43,354 bases of DNA from Vulcanimicrobiota bacterium (lineage in GTDB: Bacteria; Vulcanimicrobiota; Vulcanimicrobiia; Vulcanimicrobiales; Vulcanimicrobiaceae): assembly GCA_003161555.1 (NCBI GenBank), contig PMOG01000073.1:1-43354 (forward strand), given 5' to 3'. Under the pieces are notes generated by a model, which was given only the letters and a program-made list of their open reading frames with translations, searched no databases and was not told where the DNA came from. Position 1 is the stretch's first letter, and each line of letters opens with the position of its first letter. Both the position numbers and the translations under genes were made by a program. Of the stretch, positions 40,671 through 43,354 are shown piece by piece.

Positions 40671-40691
40671 CCTAGCAGCGAGTCTGCTAGG
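40671..40691. repeat. Short perfect hairpin before the small peptide
   Basis: CCTAGCAG (40671-40678), loop CGAGT, CTGCTAGG (40684-40691). It lies in the minus-strand leader 15 bases before the 24-codon frame and 30 bases after the LuxR-type stop. No T-run on the minus strand, so it may be a protein site or a weak terminator. Confidence 0.45.
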
Positions 40692-40723
40692 ACGGTAGGC
40701 GCTCGGCTGATGCCGCAGTCTAC

Positions 40724-43297
40724 CTAATGTTGGGTAGGTGCGTTCCAGAAATCGGGGCGCGTCGCGGCGAGATTGATCAGCGCTTCGCGGCCCTTCACGC
40801 CGAGTTTCTTCGTTCCGTTACGTATGTGCGTTCGGACCGTTTCTACCCGGCGATCTAGGAGGTCGGCGATCTCCTTCGCCTGCCGGCGCTCGGAGTACAG
40901 TCTGAGGATCTCGCGTTCCGACAAGCTCAGGATCGACGTCGGTGCGCGATCTGCGGCAGGTGCCAGCATATCGAACAGCTGCGCATAGCCACTCAGCCCG
41001 GCGTCCCGAAGTTCACTGATGACGCACGACCAGGCGTGCCGATCCTCAGCCAACGCGAGCCCGTGTGCTGCCTTGGCGAGTTCGCGCTCGCGGCGATTCC
41101 GTGCGGCTTTCACGGCGTCGCGCGCGGCCCGAGAGGCAAGGCTGCGGTGACCTCGGGACGCTTCGACTGCAGCGACGACGGCATGGAGCAGGACGCTCGT
41201 GCGCGACGTAGCGCCCCGCGGATCGACGCCGAACGAACGGGTCCGACTGCGCATTACCGACAGGCGCGCCCGGCTCGTCCCCGATTGTCGCGAGACCGCG
41301 ATCAGCGTCGAGATGGCCTCGGCGCAGGCAACGATTTCCGGCGGCTCGTCATTCTCCGACACGATTCGGTCGAGCCCGGCCATGGCCGAAGCGAATCGCC
41401 CGCGTCGCGTTTCACCCAACGCCCGGGCGAACGCGTGGGGAAGCGCATCGCCGTATCCGCGCACGGGGCCGAGTCCAGCCAACTCCGATTCGGCCTTCGC
41501 GAATGCCGCGTCGTCGCCGACCTCTGCTGCATCGACCAGCAAAGCCGTCAGTCCGGCCATCTCGATCTGCCGAAGTCCGCAGCGTCGCGCAGCCACGACC
41601 ATCCTCCTGGCTTCTGCGACGATGGCGTCTTCGTCGTCCTCGGCGACGGCGATGTTGTACAGCAGCGAACGTATCCGCGCTTCGACACCGTCCAGGCCCT
41701 CGGCGATCGCAATTTCGAGTGCGATCTCGCAGCGGTCGCGCGCGACCCTCGGTGTTCCGGCAAAGTGCGCAGCGAGGCCGAGGCGCTGCCATGCACGGGC
41801 GGCCTTCAACGGCTCCGAACATCGGCGCGCTGCACGGACACCGGCGTCAACGACCGCGCCCAGCATCGAGAACTCGCCGGCCGCCGCAAGCGCTACGGCG
41901 AAGGCGCTCTGGACTTCGGCATCGTCCGGATACATGAACGCTACCGGCCGCAACACGTCGGCAGCTCCTCGCCGGCCGCGATTCACGAGTTCGGTCGCAA
42001 GGCGCACCGCGGCAGTGCGGCCGTCAACGCCGCCGGCGGATGACGCGAGGCGCAGCAGATCCTCGGCGACGTCCTTTCTGCCGCGCTCGACTTCAGCCGT
42101 CGCCTCAAGCAGCAGCAGCGCGGGTTCGGCCCGGCGTTCCTGCTGCGGAATCATCGCGAGCCCGCGCACGATGTCCGCACCGAAGCCGCACTCATAGAGC
42201 CGGTCGCCGAAATCACGCAGCAGCGGCAAGAGGCGCATCGGTTTCTGGCCATTCAGGTACGAGCGAAGCGCGTCGCCGTGCATGCCGAAGGCGAGATACG
42301 CATCCCCGACGCGCCGCCACTTGTCGGCGCGTTTCTCGGGAGCCGTCAGCGCCTCTTCGCTCGCGAGGGTCTCCATCAGCGTGCCGTGCACCGCGAAGCC
42401 GTTGTCCGTCGCCCGTAACAGCGGATTCACGCGATCGAGGCGCTGCAGCGATCTCCGCGCATCGTGCAAGCCGAGCTGCTCCAACAGATCAGAACGCAGC
42501 GGCACGTAGGCGGCCCACGAGAGGAGCTCGCGCTCAGAGGGGCCGAGACTCTCGCGAACCCGGTCGACGATATAGCGGGCCAGCGCCTCGCGCGCTCGCG
42601 GCAACGCGGCTTCGCTGAAGCGCCCCTCGTCCGATAGCTGCAACGAAATCGAAACCGCGACCGGCCACCCAGCGGTGCTCACCTTGAGCGCGAGCGCCTG
42701 TTCCGTCGTAAGCTGCGCGTTCCGCAGACGCCCCAGCTCCTCGATCTCATCGACGTCGAAGGCCAGGACGTCCGCATCGACCGCCGGCCCGAGGCGTCCT
42801 TCCGCCAGTAGCGGACCCAGGTGCAGATCCTCGGCCTCGCCGACGACGGCGTACCATCGCGACGCGCCCGAGTGCGCGAGCAGCTCACTCAGGAAGAGCC
42901 GCACGTCGGCCGACGCCGATCCGACATCGTCGAGAGCCACCCAATCGCAGCGCCGTTCGTCGATGCGCTCGCCGAGCCAGCGCGCGGCGTACGGCATCAG
43001 CCCACGCTCGGCGACCGTGTGGACCATCGTCCGGAGCCCTTCCGACGCTCCCGCCAAGGTGGCTAAAGCGCGGAAGACGTCAACTACATCGAAACCCCGG
43101 CGAAGTTCGTAGGCGATGCCCTGCGTGCCGATCGCCTGAAGATGTTGCCGCAGCGCGACGCTCTTGCCGTAGCCGGCGGCCGCCGCGACGAGCACGACAT
43201 CGCTCTGGGCAGCCTCAGCGAACGCAGCAAGCACTCGCGGACGCACAATGTGCTTCGTTCCGCGTTCGCGACCCGGCAGCAGACGGGATTGCACCAT
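40724..43297 (-). CDS. LuxR/MalT-type (LAL-like) ATP-binding transcriptional regulator
   Basis: 857 residues visible. Residues 38-46 hold a degenerate P-loop (AAAGYGKSVALRQ), followed by a STAND-type ATPase region (CDWVALDDVGSA as the Walker B). The middle 450 residues are helical TPR-like repeats (SFAVALAAAGEFSMLGAVVD, RAWQRLGLAAHFAGTPRVAR, RMVVAARRCGLRQIEMAGLT). The C-terminal 65 residues are a LuxR HTH (LSLSEREILRLYSERRQAKE, IADLLDRRVETVRTHIRNGT, KKLGVKGREALINLA). It is a signal-sensing activator; the ligand is unknown. The frame stays open upstream of 43297 to the window edge (residues ELVPSPYRATE), so the true start may lie beyond. Confidence 0.9.
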   Translation of the reverse strand: MVQSRLLPGRERGTKHIVRPRVLAAFAEAAQSDVVLVAAAAGYGKSVALRQHLQAIGTQGIAYELRRGFDVVDVFRALATLAGASEGLRTMVHTVAERGLMPYAARWLGERIDERRCDWVALDDVGSASADVRLFLSELLAHSGASRWYAVVGEAEDLHLGPLLAEGRLGPAVDADVLAFDVDEIEELGRLRNAQLTTEQALALKVSTAGWPVAVSISLQLSDEGRFSEAALPRAREALARYIVDRVRESLGPSERELLSWAAYVPLRSDLLEQLGLHDARRSLQRLDRVNPLLRATDNGFAVHGTLMETLASEEALTAPEKRADKWRRVGDAYLAFGMHGDALRSYLNGQKPMRLLPLLRDFGDRLYECGFGADIVRGLAMIPQQERRAEPALLLLEATAEVERGRKDVAEDLLRLASSAGGVDGRTAAVRLATELVNRGRRGAADVLRPVAFMYPDDAEVQSAFAVALAAAGEFSMLGAVVDAGVRAARRCSEPLKAARAWQRLGLAAHFAGTPRVARDRCEIALEIAIAEGLDGVEARIRSLLYNIAVAEDDEDAIVAEARRMVVAARRCGLRQIEMAGLTALLVDAAEVGDDAAFAKAESELAGLGPVRGYGDALPHAFARALGETRRGRFASAMAGLDRIVSENDEPPEIVACAEAISTLIAVSRQSGTSRARLSVMRSRTRSFGVDPRGATSRTSVLLHAVVAAVEASRGHRSLASRAARDAVKAARNRRERELAKAAHGLALAEDRHAWSCVISELRDAGLSGYAQLFDMLAPAADRAPTSILSLSEREILRLYSERRQAKEIADLLDRRVETVRTHIRNGTKKLGVKGREALINLAATRPDFWNAPTQH

Positions 43298-43354
43298 CTC
43301 GGTGGCTCGATACGGCGACGGGACGAGCTCTAAATGTCTCGACCTCGGTATGGC

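Noticed and set aside
39500-40723. Third copy of the tRNA-Glu att core that would define a second tandem element over 29.5-40.6 kb
   Set aside because: I found no further copy of the GTTGGGGCTA core by eye; the right boundary of that accessory region stays unknown.

Overview
The window comes from a high-GC, diderm bacterium. A TonB-dependent receptor, a sigma-E/anti-sigma/RseB-type operon and many GTG/TTG starts support this. The gene mix and two 'Gram-positive type' LexA boxes (CGAAC-N4-GTTCG) would fit an uncultured soil lineage such as Candidatus Eremiobacterota, but that placement is inference from style, not a marker gene.

Bases 1-18200 are mostly core chromosome. Left to right they hold: partial adenosylhomocysteinase (start side inside the window), a cyclodeaminase/cyclohydrolase-family protein, DoxX, a minus-strand run (unknown protein, YmdB-like phosphoesterase, PHP phosphatase, small Sm-like-looking protein), a membrane protein and TonB receptor, an atypical Nramp transporter with a DtxR/MntR-like palindrome, a secreted protein, an ECF sigma/anti-sigma/RseB-like operon, a chimeric PLD-like/GMC oxidoreductase locus that looks like a deletion scar, and a surface-glycan trio (alpha/alpha-barrel protein, GT4 glycosyltransferase, sugar nucleotidyltransferase). 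An SOS-boxed HNH endonuclease gene then runs into tRNA-Gln(CTG), followed by tRNA-Glu(CTC).

Bases 18189-29482 form an integrative element of about 11.3 kb in the 3' end of tRNA-Glu. The last 20 bases of the tRNA recur exactly at 29463-29482. Paired 11-bp-period CGGTTGCC arm-type repeats lie just inside both ends. The element carries a tyrosine integrase (broken by one +1 frameshift in this sequence), a divergent repressor/excisionase pair with an inverted-repeat operator, a second tyrosine recombinase with small accessory genes, a GNAT acetyltransferase, and a lower-GC AttEFGH-type cargo operon (ABC ATPase, fused FtsX-type permease, CrtC/AttH-like exported protein).

Bases 29483-40500 are accessory DNA beyond the original tRNA 3' end, with a defence-island character: an HNH protein; a three-gene operon (ribbon-helix-helix regulator, AbiU2/HEPN-like protein, PD-(D/E)XK-like protein) with twin ACTATATA-type operators; an AbiEi/AbiEii toxin-antitoxin pair with a strong promoter; decayed gene pieces; a two-gene operon of unknown function under a perfect LexA box; and an XRE regulator. 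The window ends with a secreted protein, a possible 24-residue hydrophobic peptide and a large LuxR/MalT-type ATPase regulator. The best candidates for something undescribed are the RHH/AbiU2-like/nuclease-like operon and the SOS-controlled pair.
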